Assembly (NCBI RefSeq): GCF_023078475.1
Contig: NZ_CP095741.1
Span: 4,092,001-4,156,000, forward strand
Length of the DNA: 64,000 bases
Direction of reading: 5' to 3'
DNA from: Luteibacter aegosomaticola
GTDB taxonomy: Bacteria; Pseudomonadota; Gammaproteobacteria; Xanthomonadales; Rhodanobacteraceae
Under the pieces are notes generated by a model that had not been told where the DNA came from, did not search any database, and was given only the letters and a program-made list of their open reading frames with translations. Below are positions 25,436 to 33,066 of this stretch, piece after piece. How positions within the stretch are numbered: position 1 is the first letter of the stretch; each line of letters opens with the position of its first letter. The translations under genes were made by a program, and so were the position numbers.

Positions 25436-26759
25436 ACGATTCGCGCAGCTCGGTGACGAACGCATCGGGCTGTTCCCAGGCGGCAAAGTGGCCACCTTTC
25501 GGAAGGCGTTTGTAGTGGATGAGCTTCGGGTACGCCGCCTTCGCCCAGCTCTCCGGTGCCTGGTAGATCTCATCGGGGAAAGCGCTGACGGCTACCGGGA
25601 TCTGGATGTGCTTCGGCGCGAAGAACGGCAGCTTGCTTTCCCAGTACAAGCGCGCGGACGACACCGCCGTGTTGGTGAACCAGTAGAAACAGATGTTATC
25701 GATGATGTCATCCTTCGACAGGCCTTCCGTTTCGCCATCGAACACGCGGCGGATCAGGCGGTAGCTGCGAATATCGTGATCGATCATCCACGCCGCGAGG
25801 CCAATGGGTGAATCGGCAAGCGCGTACAGCGTTTGCGGGCGGCCGGCCATCTCCTGCGCGTAGCCGAGGCCGTGTTTGTAGAAATCGTCGAGCTGCTCGT
25901 ATGCCTTCTTCTCATCGGCGGAGAGGCTGGCGGGCGCAGGCTCACCTGCCGCCAGGGCCTTGGCGATATCGTCCGGCACGGTCGCCGCCATGTTCGTGCT
26001 GATGCCGAGCAGTTCCGGCGGCGCCTGCACCGCCATCTGCTCGGAAATCGCATTACCCCAATCGCCGCCCTGTGCCACGAAGTGCTTGTAGCCGAGGCGT
26101 TTCATCAGGATCGTCCACGCGCGAGCGATGTGCTGGGGATCCCAACCCGTCGCTGCGGGCTTCCCTGAGAGTCCGTATCCGGGCAACGAAGGAATCACCA
26201 CATCGAACGAATCGGATGCCTTGCCGCCGTGTTTCGTAGGATTCACCAGCGGGTCGATGATCTTCAGCTGCTCAACGATCGAGCCGGGCCAGCCGTGCGT
26301 GATGATGAGCGGCAACGCGTGTTTGTTCTTCGACTTGACGTGGATGAACTGGATGTCCACGCCATCGATCGTGGTGACGAACATCGGGATCGCATCCAGG
26401 CGCTTCTCGAACTTGCGCCAGTCATAGCTCGTCGCCCAGTAGTCGGCGAGCTTTTTCATCGTATCCAGCTGCACGCCCTGCGTATCGTCGGCGACGATTT
26501 CCTTGTCCGGCCATTTGGTGGACTTCACACGGCGGAGCAGGTCGGCGAGGTCGTCGTCTGACACATGCAGGCCTGAGAAGGGGCGGATCGACGAATCGTC
26601 GGTCATGTCGAGGAACATGCCGCCGCCGGCGGCCGTCGCGCCCGGGGGTGAAGCAGGAGGTGACCCTTTGGCCATGGTAGGCACAAGCGATGCCGTGCTA
26701 ACCAGCGCGCACGCCAAAAGCAACGGAACACGAATCAGAGGCAGGACACCATGCGACAT
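25413..26759 (-). CDS. Exported epoxide hydrolase-family protein (EHN + alpha/beta hydrolase)
   Basis: A 448-residue alpha/beta-hydrolase with a signal peptide (LIRVPLLLACALVSTASLVPTMA, residues 8-30). The EHN N-terminal domain (60-165: IRPFSGLHVSDDDLADLLRRV, TKWPD) is characteristic of microsomal-type epoxide hydrolases. The oxyanion motif HGWPGS is at 155-160, the nucleophile Asp233 is in QGGDWGNA, and the catalytic His is in PKGGHFAAWEQPD near residue 425. It would open epoxides to diols, or be a related detoxifying hydrolase in the periplasm. Neighbouring the aromatic monooxygenase it may process oxidised xenobiotics, but they are convergent, not an operon. Confidence 0.88.
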   Translation of the reverse strand: MSHGVLPLIRVPLLLACALVSTASLVPTMAKGSPPASPPGATAAGGGMFLDMTDDSSIRPFSGLHVSDDDLADLLRRVKSTKWPDKEIVADDTQGVQLDTMKKLADYWATSYDWRKFEKRLDAIPMFVTTIDGVDIQFIHVKSKNKHALPLIITHGWPGSIVEQLKIIDPLVNPTKHGGKASDSFDVVIPSLPGYGLSGKPAATGWDPQHIARAWTILMKRLGYKHFVAQGGDWGNAISEQMAVQAPPELLGISTNMAATVPDDIAKALAAGEPAPASLSADEKKAYEQLDDFYKHGLGYAQEMAGRPQTLYALADSPIGLAAWMIDHDIRSYRLIRRVFDGETEGLSKDDIIDNICFYWFTNTAVSSARLYWESKLPFFAPKHIQIPVAVSAFPDEIYQAPESWAKAAYPKLIHYKRLPKGGHFAAWEQPDAFVTELRESFRPLRKN

Positions 26760-26899
26760 GGAATGCTCCTACGGCGCCAGGCCTGCCAGCGGACGCCACA
26801 AGGTGAATGAGCGAGGAACCGATCGCCACAGAGCTTGCGGACGACACTCCCTGCGCGTCTTGCAACCGCAGGCGCCGCAAGCGCATTCAAGCGAGTCGC

Positions 26900-27583
26900 C
26901 TATCGGGACCGGAGGAGCGCCAGCAGCACGGTCGCGCCAGGCCCCGACGAGGCGGGGTTTTGGCCAGTCACCAGCTTCCCGTCGATCAGCACGTAGGGTT
27001 TCCAGTCGTCGGTCTTGGAGAAGATGCCGCCCTTCGCCTTGAGCTCGTCCTCGACGAGGAACGGCACGACTTTGGTCAGTTGCACCGCCTCTTCTTCCGT
27101 ATTGGTGAAGCCGGTGACCTTCTTGCCCTTCACCAGCCAGTTGCCATCGGGCGCTTTGACGTGACGCAGCACGCCGGGTGCGTGGCATACGAGTGCCAGG
27201 TATTTACCGGCCTTGTAGAACGACTCTAGCAACGCGATGGAATCCGGGTCTTCCGCGAGGTCCCACATGGGACCATGGCCACCGGGGTAGAACACCGCAT
27301 CGAAGCCATCATGTTTCACAGTGGATAGCGTGACGGTGTTCGCCAGTTCTCTTTGCGCGTCTTTATCCTGCTTGTAGCGCGCGGTCAGTTCGGTCTGGAA
27401 CTCTTTCTCGTCGCTCTTGGGATCGAACGGCGGCTGGCCACCCTTCGGTGATGACAGCACCATCTCCACGCCCGCTTCTTTGAACACGTAATACGGCGCG
27501 GCGAATTCCTCCAGCCAGAAGCCGGTTTTCTTGCCTGTATTGCCGAGCTGGTCGTGGGACGTGATCACCATCAGGATCTTCAT
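26900..27583 (-). CDS. DJ-1/PfpI family protein (type 1 glutamine amidotransferase-like)
   Basis: A 227-residue Class I GATase-like protein. The fold's nucleophile elbow is ALVCHAPGVL (Cys133-His134), the conserved acid is in TGFWLEEFAAPYY (Glu25/26) and the oxyanion segment is YPGGHGPMWDLAE. This resembles the HchA/Hsp31-like branch (glyoxalase III, chaperone or protein deglycase activity reported for relatives). No signal peptide, so cytoplasmic. ATG 27583 gives MKILMVITSHDQLGNTGKKTG, the expected beginning; the longer frame to 27835 overlaps the neighbouring gene. It probably protects against reactive carbonyls. Confidence 0.9.
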   Translation of the reverse strand: MKILMVITSHDQLGNTGKKTGFWLEEFAAPYYVFKEAGVEMVLSSPKGGQPPFDPKSDEKEFQTELTARYKQDKDAQRELANTVTLSTVKHDGFDAVFYPGGHGPMWDLAEDPDSIALLESFYKAGKYLALVCHAPGVLRHVKAPDGNWLVKGKKVTGFTNTEEEAVQLTKVVPFLVEDELKAKGGIFSKTDDWKPYVLIDGKLVTGQNPASSGPGATVLLALLRSR

Positions 27584-27740
27584 GGCACACCTTCGGGCGA
27601 GAGGGGAAAGCACGACGCTAAGCCCGTCACTCGAAAGGGTGATTGCCGATTCCCGCGCGTAATTGCGAAATCGCGCCCCTCCGCCCTTCATGGCGCCCAC
27701 CCGTGGCATGATCGGGTGACCAGGCAAAGGAAGGGACTCG

Positions 27741-28277
27741 ATGCACGGCCCAAGTAATGTTCGTTTCGCCGCGGTTTTGCTGACCGCCGCTTTCGCCCTA
27801 CAGGCTTGCCATACCGTGGCGCCCGTCTCTGCCAAGCCAGAAGGACCGCCGCCAAAAGGGGAAGTGAGCTACGCCCTCGTGCCAACCCCGGCTTCGGGCC
27901 AATACCAGCTCAAACGCAGTGAGCACGCGTTCGGCGCCCAGTCCATTACGAACGAGCCGCCGGTTTACCCATCGTCCCTGGTGCGACAGCAACTGCCCGA
28001 AACCACGGTGCGAGTGAAGGCCATCGTCAACGAGGCTGGCACGGTGACGGAAGTGCGTGATCTCGATACCACGACATCACCCGAACACCTGCTATTCCTC
28101 GCCGCATGCCGCGACGCCGTGATGCAATGGCGGTACACACCGATGTACCTGATCGAGGAATTCGATGATGGCAAGGGCAACATCAGCCATACGAAGAAGG
28201 CTGCGCCATTTAGCCTGGACTATGCGTTTCAGTTTGCGCTGGTGAATGGGCAGCCAACGGTGACACCGCGGCAGTGA
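27741..28277 (+). CDS. Lipoprotein with TonB C-terminal-like domain
   Basis: A 178-residue predicted lipoprotein: MHGPSNVRFAAVLLTAAFAL then QAC (lipobox Cys23). After a Pro-rich linker, residues 75-150 resemble the TonB C-terminal fold: EPPVYPSSLVRQQLPETTVRVKAIVNEAGTV... and ...CRDAVMQWRYTPM. Similar free-standing proteins in xanthomonads are annotated as energy-transducer-like, but without the TonB transmembrane helix it cannot couple to ExbBD and may bind peptidoglycan or act elsewhere in the envelope. Divergent from the DJ-1 gene by 157 bases. The sequence is less biased in composition than its neighbours. Confidence 0.75.
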   Translation: MHGPSNVRFAAVLLTAAFALQACHTVAPVSAKPEGPPPKGEVSYALVPTPASGQYQLKRSEHAFGAQSITNEPPVYPSSLVRQQLPETTVRVKAIVNEAGTVTEVRDLDTTTSPEHLLFLAACRDAVMQWRYTPMYLIEEFDDGKGNISHTKKAAPFSLDYAFQFALVNGQPTVTPRQ

Positions 28278-28304
28278 TCCCGCAGCGAGAAACGCAACGA
28301 TGCA

Positions 28305-28351
28305 TCACAACGGCATATCGTCGTCATCGAAGCCTTCGTTGATCAGCAGGG
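28305..28351 (-). pseudogene. Relic of an ssb 3' end (SSB C-terminal tail)
   Basis: Read leftwards, the codons before a TGA at 28307-28305 give [14 protein letters not shown], a decayed copy of the real SSB tail [12 protein letters not shown] encoded at 28864-28900. Over 47 bases the two copies match at about 41 positions in the same orientation, then similarity stops. The tip IPF has become MPL, suggesting loss of selection. It lies just beyond the LAB_N gene, 559 bases from the true ssb stop. Confidence 0.8.
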
Positions 28352-28364
28352 AAGGCCACCGTCG

Positions 28365-28712
28365 CTACTGAACGCGGGATACTTCTTTGTCGACTTCCTT
28401 ACCTCTCTTGAGCAACCAAAGGTTTCTTGCATAAAGAGCAGGCAGGAAAAAGTAGCTCAGAATAATCGGCAATTTGTCGAGATGAAGCGCATAGATGAGC
28501 GAGAGAAGACTGCCCCAAAAGCTGATGTGCCAGAAGAGCGCCGGGACCACGAGTCGACCTGAGCGCTCGGAATGAAGCCACTGTAAAACAAAGCGAGAAC
28601 TGAACAAAAAACCACCCGACAGCCCGACGATCGTCCAGATCACGGAATCCGTGTACAGCCAGGGCGCAAGGTGATTGAGATAGGGCTCGAGAAAACCTTC
28701 ACTGGATTTCAT
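28365..28712 (-). CDS. Small membrane protein with lipid-A-disaccharide synthase N-terminal domain (LAB_N)
   Basis: A 115-residue inner-membrane protein with three hydrophobic helices. It carries the LAB_N (PF07578-type) pattern: WTIVGLSGGFLFSSRFVLQW, SERSGRLVVPALFWHISFWG and FFLPALYARNLWLLKRGKE. Such proteins are often linked to glycolipid or lipid A sugar-transfer systems (ArnT- or dolichyl-phosphate-mannose-like genes); here it stands alone. Base composition is unlike its neighbours: a hand count gives 117 G+C in 240 bases at 28381-28620 (49%) against a strongly GC-rich background. It lies between two direct copies of the ssb 3' end, pointing to acquisition by insertion. ATG 28712 is chosen for the typical N-terminus; the frame open to 29153 is antisense-like noise. 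Confidence 0.82.
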   Translation of the reverse strand: MKSSEGFLEPYLNHLAPWLYTDSVIWTIVGLSGGFLFSSRFVLQWLHSERSGRLVVPALFWHISFWGSLLSLIYALHLDKLPIILSYFFLPALYARNLWLLKRGKEVDKEVSRVQ

Positions 28713-28797
28713 AGCCTGCCACGTGGTGGATGAGATGGTGTCGTCAGGAAATCCGTACGACGCGCTGCTATCGCAATGGTAGCCTGAAGAGCGGCGT

Positions 28798-28834
28798 GAC
28801 AAAAAAAAGCCCCGGTCGACGGGGCTCTTTTTCA
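28798..28834 (-). terminator. Intrinsic terminator downstream of ssb
   Basis: AGCCCCG / CGGGGCT arms with a short GTCGA loop. Eight A residues on the left read as the T-run on the minus strand. It is 30 bases beyond the ssb stop and within the segment bounded by the two ssb-tail copies. Confidence 0.88.
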
Positions 28835-28863
28835 ACGCGTGCGTAAGCGGTCGATACGCCGAC

Positions 28864-29481
28864 TCAGAACGGAATATCGTCGTCATCAAAGCCTTCGTTG
28901 ACCGGCGGGGCCGAACGCTGCGGGGCGTTGCCGCCGCTGCGCTGCTGGCCGTAGTCATCGCCGCCGCGGTTGCCACCGCCACCGCCGTAGCCGCCGCCCT
29001 GGCCACCGCGCTGCTGGCCACCGCCACCACCGCCGTAGTTATTGCCGCCGCCACCGCCGTAGTTACCGCCACCGCCCTGGCCGCCGCGCGACTGCTGCGG
29101 ACGGCTGCCGCCGCCGAAGCCACCGCCACCGCCTTCGCCGCCACCCTGGCCACCGAGCATCTGCATCTCGTTGGCGATGATGTCGGTGCTGTAGCGTTCG
29201 ACGCCGTCCTTATCGGTGTACTTGTCGGTACGCAGCGAGCCTTCGATGTAGACCTGACGGCCCTTCTTGAGGTACTCGCCCGAGATCTCGGCGAGCTTGC
29301 CGAACAGCTTCACGCGGTGCCACTCGGTGCGTTCCTGCTTTTCGCCGCTCTGCTTGTCGGTCCAGTTTTCCGACGTAGCGATGCGCAGGCTGGTGATCGC
29401 CGTGCCGCTGCCGGTGTAACGGGTTTCCGGATCGGCGCCGAGATTGCCGACGATGATGACCTTGTTGATGCCGCGTGCCAT
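28864..29481 (-). CDS. ssb: Single-stranded DNA-binding protein
   Basis: Essential tetrameric SSB of replication, repair and recombination, 205 residues. The OB fold (1-110) begins [21 protein letters not shown] and includes the [15 protein letters not shown] strand pattern. A long linker (115-190) is very rich in Gly, with Gln, Arg and Asn. The acidic C-terminal tip FDDDDIPF recruits partner proteins. The linker is longer than in E. coli (177-178 residues in total there), as often in xanthomonads. A decayed second copy of the DNA for the tip lies at 28305-28351. Confidence 0.97.
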   Translation of the reverse strand: MARGINKVIIVGNLGADPETRYTGSGTAITSLRIATSENWTDKQSGEKQERTEWHRVKLFGKLAEISGEYLKKGRQVYIEGSLRTDKYTDKDGVERYSTDIIANEMQMLGGQGGGEGGGGGFGGGSRPQQSRGGQGGGGNYGGGGGNNYGGGGGGQQRGGQGGGYGGGGGNRGGDDYGQQRSGGNAPQRSAPPVNEGFDDDDIPF

Positions 29482-29679
29482 GGATTTTCCTCGTTTACGT
29501 GATGCGCCCTTCGCACCAGGCAGCCAGGGGGCTACCGGAAGAGCGGACCGGATAGTGTGGGCGATGGTGGGGCCTTGGGCAATGCTCGGGCAAGGCCTTT
29601 TTCACCCGACGGTGCGTAGGGTTTGTCTCACGCTGGGGCGACACGGTGGGCGGGCGCCTGGGCGGGACAGAGGTACTGC

Positions 29680-30891
29680 TTAGTCGAGGCTTGCCGCGTT
29701 GCCGGTCGCGCGCGAGCGCGCCCCTACAAGGGCGGCGTTGCGTAGGACCAGGGGGAGCCAGAACAGCGTGAGTGCCGCCGCGGCGCCGAAGACGCCCTTC
29801 AGGCCGAGGGCGCCGAGGGCCCACCCGCCCAGCGCCCCGCCCACGAAGGCGCCGAAAAACTGGCTGGTGGAATACGCACCCATGGCGGCCCCGCGCAGAT
29901 GGGCCGGTGCGAGCCGGGAGACCAGGCTGGGCAGCGCGGCCTCGAGCAGGTTGAAGGCCGAGAAGAACACGGCCACGGCCGAGCCCAGCAGCCATTCGTG
30001 GGAAGTGGTCAGGGCCATGCCGGCCAGCGCGAGGCCGAGGGCCACGACGCAGCCCACCACCATCCGGGCGCTGCGGGCCGCATCGCGCATGCGCGGCATG
30101 AAGGCGCCCATCACCAGCGCGGCGATCACCATCACCGGGAGGTAAAGGGTCCAGTGCCGGGCCACGGGCACCTCGAACGTATCGGTCAGCAGGAGCGGCA
30201 GGCCGACGAAGCAAGCCGTGAGCAGGGCATGCAGGAAGAACACCGAGCCGTTGAGCACCAGCATGGAGCGATCACCCAGCATGGCCAGGATGTCGCGGAC
30301 GGTGCCCGTGGCCGGCCGTTCGGCCCGTGCCGGGGTCGGCACCAGCCACCAGAGGAGGAGCATGGCACCGAGTGCCAACAACGACGTCAGGCCAAACAGG
30401 CCGCCCAGCCCGGCCACGGCCTCCAGCGGCGGGCCCAGGATGAGCGCCAGCAGGAACGACAGGCCAATGGAGACACCGATAATGCCCATCACCTTGCTGC
30501 GGTTGGCGTCAGCGGTGAGGTCGGCGGCCAGGGCCGTACCGGCGCCCGCCACCGCCCCCATGCCCTGCAGGGCCCGGCCGATGATGATGCCGGTGAGGGT
30601 ATGCGACATGGCCGCCACGGCCCCACCCACGGCGAAGACCAAGAGGCCCAGGCTGATCGCGGGCTTGCGGCCGATCCGGTCGGAGAGCATGCCCAGGGGC
30701 ACCTGGAGCAGCATCTGGCCGATGCCGTACACGCCAAGGGCCACGCCGATCAGCAGCGGGGTGGCATCGGGCATGGCCCGGGCATACACGGAGAAGACGG
30801 GAAGGATGAGGAACAGGCCGAACAGCCGCAGGCTGATCACCAGGGCCAGGGTCAGGGCGCTGCGTCGTTCCAGGGGGCTGAGCTGGCTCAC
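29680..30891 (-). CDS. MFS transporter (YajR-like drug/solute efflux)
   Basis: Inner-membrane major-facilitator protein of 403 residues with twelve helices. Features include SLRLFGLFLILPVFSVYARAM in helix 1, the loop 2-3 signature GMLSDRIGRKPAISLGLLVFAVGG, and VAGAGTALAADLTADANRSKVMGIIG after helix 4 (antiporter-type motif). The GTG at 30891 (VSQLSPLERRSALTLA) is preferred because a TATAAT for this gene lies at 30937-30942, so longer frames to 30969 would start upstream of the promoter. The last residues (ARSRATGNAASLD) are encoded by a REP-like sequence, suggesting that a REP insertion altered the C-terminus. YajR-type MFS is the closest recognised group; the substrate is unknown. Confidence 0.85.
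   Translation of the reverse strand: MSQLSPLERRSALTLALVISLRLFGLFLILPVFSVYARAMPDATPLLIGVALGVYGIGQMLLQVPLGMLSDRIGRKPAISLGLLVFAVGGAVAAMSHTLTGIIIGRALQGMGAVAGAGTALAADLTADANRSKVMGIIGVSIGLSFLLALILGPPLEAVAGLGGLFGLTSLLALGAMLLLWWLVPTPARAERPATGTVRDILAMLGDRSMLVLNGSVFFLHALLTACFVGLPLLLTDTFEVPVARHWTLYLPVMVIAALVMGAFMPRMRDAARSARMVVGCVVALGLALAGMALTTSHEWLLGSAVAVFFSAFNLLEAALPSLVSRLAPAHLRGAAMGAYSTSQFFGAFVGGALGGWALGALGLKGVFGAAAALTLFWLPLVLRNAALVGARSRATGNAASLD
29704..29726. repeat. REP half-element inside the MFS gene
   Basis: The complement reads GTAGGGGCGCGCTCGCGCGC then GACC, the REP arm pattern with G for A at position 6. It encodes the last ten or so residues of the transporter, so it is a REP that has become coding sequence. 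Confidence 0.6.
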
Positions 30892-30936
30892 CGAAGGTTC
30901 GATCCGTTCCTGGCACCAGGACCGGTGCCGGAGACG

Positions 30937-30991
30937 ATTATAGGGACCTGCGGCGCCATGACGGTTCAAACATGAACCGCACCCCTATAAT
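30937..30991. promoter_or_regulatory. Back-to-back promoters for the MFS gene and ispB
   Basis: Two perfect TATAAT boxes face apart: one on the minus strand at 30937-30942 and one on the plus strand at 30986-30991, 34 bases upstream of the ispB ATG. Their -35 zones share the GGTTCAAA sequence at 30963-30970. The minus-strand spacing (TTGAAC, 21 bases) is longer than ideal, so the -35 choice is uncertain. Confidence 0.6.
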
Positions 30992-31024
30992 GTGGGCTGA
31001 TTTGCCGCATCCACGACCGGGCCC

Positions 31025-32023
31025 ATGTCCTCCATTGCCGAAAGCCAGACCCCCATTGATTTCGCCAGCGTCCGCGCCTTGGCCGCCGACGATATGCGGG
31101 AGGTGGATGCACTCATCCGGCATCGCCTGTCCTCCGATGTCGTCCTGATCAACCAGATCGCCGAGCACATCATCGCGGGTGGCGGTAAGCGCCTGCGCCC
31201 GATGCTGCATGTGCTGGCCGCCCGCACCGCGGGCTACCAGGGCACCGAGCACGCCAAGCTCGCCGCCATCATCGAGTTCATCCACACCTCCACCCTGCTC
31301 CATGACGATGTGGTGGATGAATCCGACATGCGCCGCGGCCGCAAGACCGCGAACGCCCTGTGGGGTAACGCGGCCAGCGTGCTGGTGGGCGATTTCCTCT
31401 ACTCGCGCTCGTTCCAGCTCATGGTGGAACTGGACGACATGCGGATCATGCGCATCCTCGCCAACACCACCAACACCATCGCCGAGGGCGAGGTGCTGCA
31501 GTTGCTGAACATCGGCAACGCGGATGTGGACGAGGCGGCGTACCTCGCCGTGATCGAACGCAAGACGGCCGTGCTGTTCGCCGCGGCCACCGAGCTCGGC
31601 GGCGTGCTGGGCGGCCTGCCCGATGACCAGGTCGCGGCGCTGCGCCGCTACGGCATGGAGCTCGGCTACGCATTCCAGATCGCCGACGACCTGCTCGATT
31701 ACGTGTCCGATGCCGATACGCTCGGCAAGAACATCGGCGACGACCTCGCCGAGGGCAAGCCCACCCTGCCCCTGATCTTCGCCATGCAGACGGCGGATGC
31801 CGAGCAGCTGAAATCGCTGCGCCACGCCATCGAACACGGCGGCCTGGATTCGCTGGACCGCATCATCGCGGCCATCCGCGATTCCGGCGCGCTCGATCGC
31901 GTGCACGCCAGGGCGGTGTCGCATGCCGTGGCGGCGAAGGATGCGCTGGCGGCGTTGCCGGCCTCGGCACACCGCGATGCGTTGCTGACCCTGGCCGACT
32001 ACAGCGTCGAACGCCGGTTCTGA
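31025..32023 (+). CDS. ispB: Octaprenyl diphosphate synthase
   Basis: Trans-polyprenyl synthase that builds the ubiquinone-8 side chain from FPP and IPP, 332 residues (family 320-330). First aspartate-rich motif DDVVDESDMRRG (about residues 93-104), preceded by GGGKRLRPMLHVLAA for substrate phosphates. Second motif is DDLLDYVSD (about 220), with the GKNIGDDLAEGKPTLPLI region following. A perfect -10 box lies 34 bases before the ATG. Cytoplasmic. Two ubiquinone hydroxylase genes lie nearby at 33067-35483. Confidence 0.95.
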   Translation: MSSIAESQTPIDFASVRALAADDMREVDALIRHRLSSDVVLINQIAEHIIAGGGKRLRPMLHVLAARTAGYQGTEHAKLAAIIEFIHTSTLLHDDVVDESDMRRGRKTANALWGNAASVLVGDFLYSRSFQLMVELDDMRIMRILANTTNTIAEGEVLQLLNIGNADVDEAAYLAVIERKTAVLFAAATELGGVLGGLPDDQVAALRRYGMELGYAFQIADDLLDYVSDADTLGKNIGDDLAEGKPTLPLIFAMQTADAEQLKSLRHAIEHGGLDSLDRIIAAIRDSGALDRVHARAVSHAVAAKDALAALPASAHRDALLTLADYSVERRF

Positions 32024-32037
32024 ACGAACGGCATCCC

Positions 32038-32132
32038 GTAGGAGCTCACCCTGTGAGCGACATCTTTCGCGAAAGAGCCACAGACCCTGTGGCGGTATCG
32101 CGAAAGATGTCGTCCACAGGGTGGGCTCCTAC
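32038..32132. repeat. Paired REP element (GTAG...CTAC)
   Basis: GTAGGAGCTCACCCTGTGAG plus CGACATCTTTCG on the left and CGAAAGATGTCGTCCACAGG through GTGGGCTCCTAC on the right, with an inner hairpin between. Left and right arms differ by compensating and non-compensating bases (GAGCTCACC versus GGTGGGCTC), so it is more diverged than the ku-flanking copies. Lies between the convergent ispB and dienelactone hydrolase genes. Confidence 0.85.
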
Positions 32133-32140
32133 GGTGTGGC

Positions 32141-32932
32141 TTATTTCTTGAAGGCTTCGGTGAGCCAGGCTTTCATCGCCGCGTAGGCGCGGGTGGCTAC
32201 CTTCGCGTCGTAGCGGCAGTTGCCGGTGGCATCCGTGGCTTCCTTCTCGGTGAAGCAATGCACGGCGTTGCCATAATCCACCGAGGCCCAGTCGACCTTC
32301 GCCGCACGCATCTCGGCCTCGAACGCGGCGCGCTGTTCCGGCGGCACGTTGGCATCATCAGCACCGTTTAGCGCCAGCACATGCGCGCTCTGCAGCTTCG
32401 AGCCAAGCTTCGAGTCATCGGAAAGCAGGCCGTGGAAGGTGACCACCGCGGCGACATCGGCGCCGGTGCGGGCCAGGTCGAGCACGGCCGAGCCACCGAA
32501 GCAGAAACCGATGGCCGCGAGGCGTGCCGGATCGATCGGCGCATTCTTTTCCTGCGTCTTCAGTTCATCGAACGCGCGCGAGACACGCTCACGCATGATC
32601 TTGCGGTCGCCATAGAGCGGCTTCACCGCCGCGCCGGCTTCGTCGGTGCTCTTCGGGTGCGCATCGCCACCGTACATGTCGGTAAGCAGAATCACGTAGT
32701 CCTTGCCGGCGATATCTTTCGCCTTGGCAATCGCCATGTCGTTGATGCCGTACCAGTTCGGGACCATGAGCAGGCCCGGACGCTTCGCCTTCACGGCATC
32801 GTCGTAGACAAGGAAGCTCTTGAAGGTCACGCCGTGGTCGGTCCACTGGACCGGCTTGGCAACCATGGCGGCCTGGGCACCGCCCGCGGCGCCCATGATG
32901 AGGAGTGACAAGGCAAGCAACGTACGGCGCAT
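32141..32932 (-). CDS. Exported dienelactone hydrolase-family protein
   Basis: An alpha/beta-hydrolase of 263 residues with a signal peptide (LLALSLLIMGAAGGAQA, cleavage near residue 22). The catalytic triad is visible: Cys144 in GFCFGGSAV (cysteine nucleophile elbow typical of DLH), Asp in LNGADDANVP and His in GNAVHCFTEKEA. LMVPNWYGINDMAIAKAKDIA matches the DLH family's substrate-loop region. Classical DLH acts in chlorocatechol breakdown, but exported homologues are common and their substrates are unknown. ATG 32932 gives the signal peptide. The gene is monocistronic between two REP elements. Confidence 0.88.
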   Translation of the reverse strand: MRRTLLALSLLIMGAAGGAQAAMVAKPVQWTDHGVTFKSFLVYDDAVKAKRPGLLMVPNWYGINDMAIAKAKDIAGKDYVILLTDMYGGDAHPKSTDEAGAAVKPLYGDRKIMRERVSRAFDELKTQEKNAPIDPARLAAIGFCFGGSAVLDLARTGADVAAVVTFHGLLSDDSKLGSKLQSAHVLALNGADDANVPPEQRAAFEAEMRAAKVDWASVDYGNAVHCFTEKEATDATGNCRYDAKVATRAYAAMKAWLTEAFKK

Positions 32933-32980
32933 CGGCTTTCTCCCTGGGGTAAGTGGCCGAAGCATACGGGACGCTGCGCC

Positions 32981-33051
32981 CTTGTAGGAGCGCGCTTGCG
33001 CGCGATCAGGCACTGGCGAGCACCCATCGCGCGCAAGCGCGCTCCTACAAG
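32981..33051. repeat. Long perfect REP hairpin (26-bp arms)
   Basis: CTTGTAGGAGCGCGCTTGCG plus CGCGAT (32981-33006) and its exact complement ATCGCGCGCAAGCGCGCTCC plus TACAAG (33026-33051) surround a 19-base loop. Within each arm the REP core is itself palindromic (GCGCGCTTGCGCGC). It lies after the UbiI-type gene stop (33067) and before the hydrolase start (32932). Confidence 0.88.
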
Positions 33052-33066
33052 AGCGGTGGGGCCGGG

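Noticed and set aside
26760..26899. Small gene between the epoxide hydrolase and the DJ-1 protein
   Set aside because: A plus-strand frame starting MSEEPIATELADD runs into the DJ-1 gene antisense and loses protein-like composition after about 25 residues.
28920..29150. GCC/ACC-rich tandem sequence resembling a minisatellite
   Set aside because: It encodes the glycine-rich SSB linker and is in frame throughout.
30892..30969. N-terminal extension of the MFS gene to 30969
   Set aside because: It would begin with TTG upstream of the TATAAT at 30937-30942 and adds residues unlike an MFS N-terminus.
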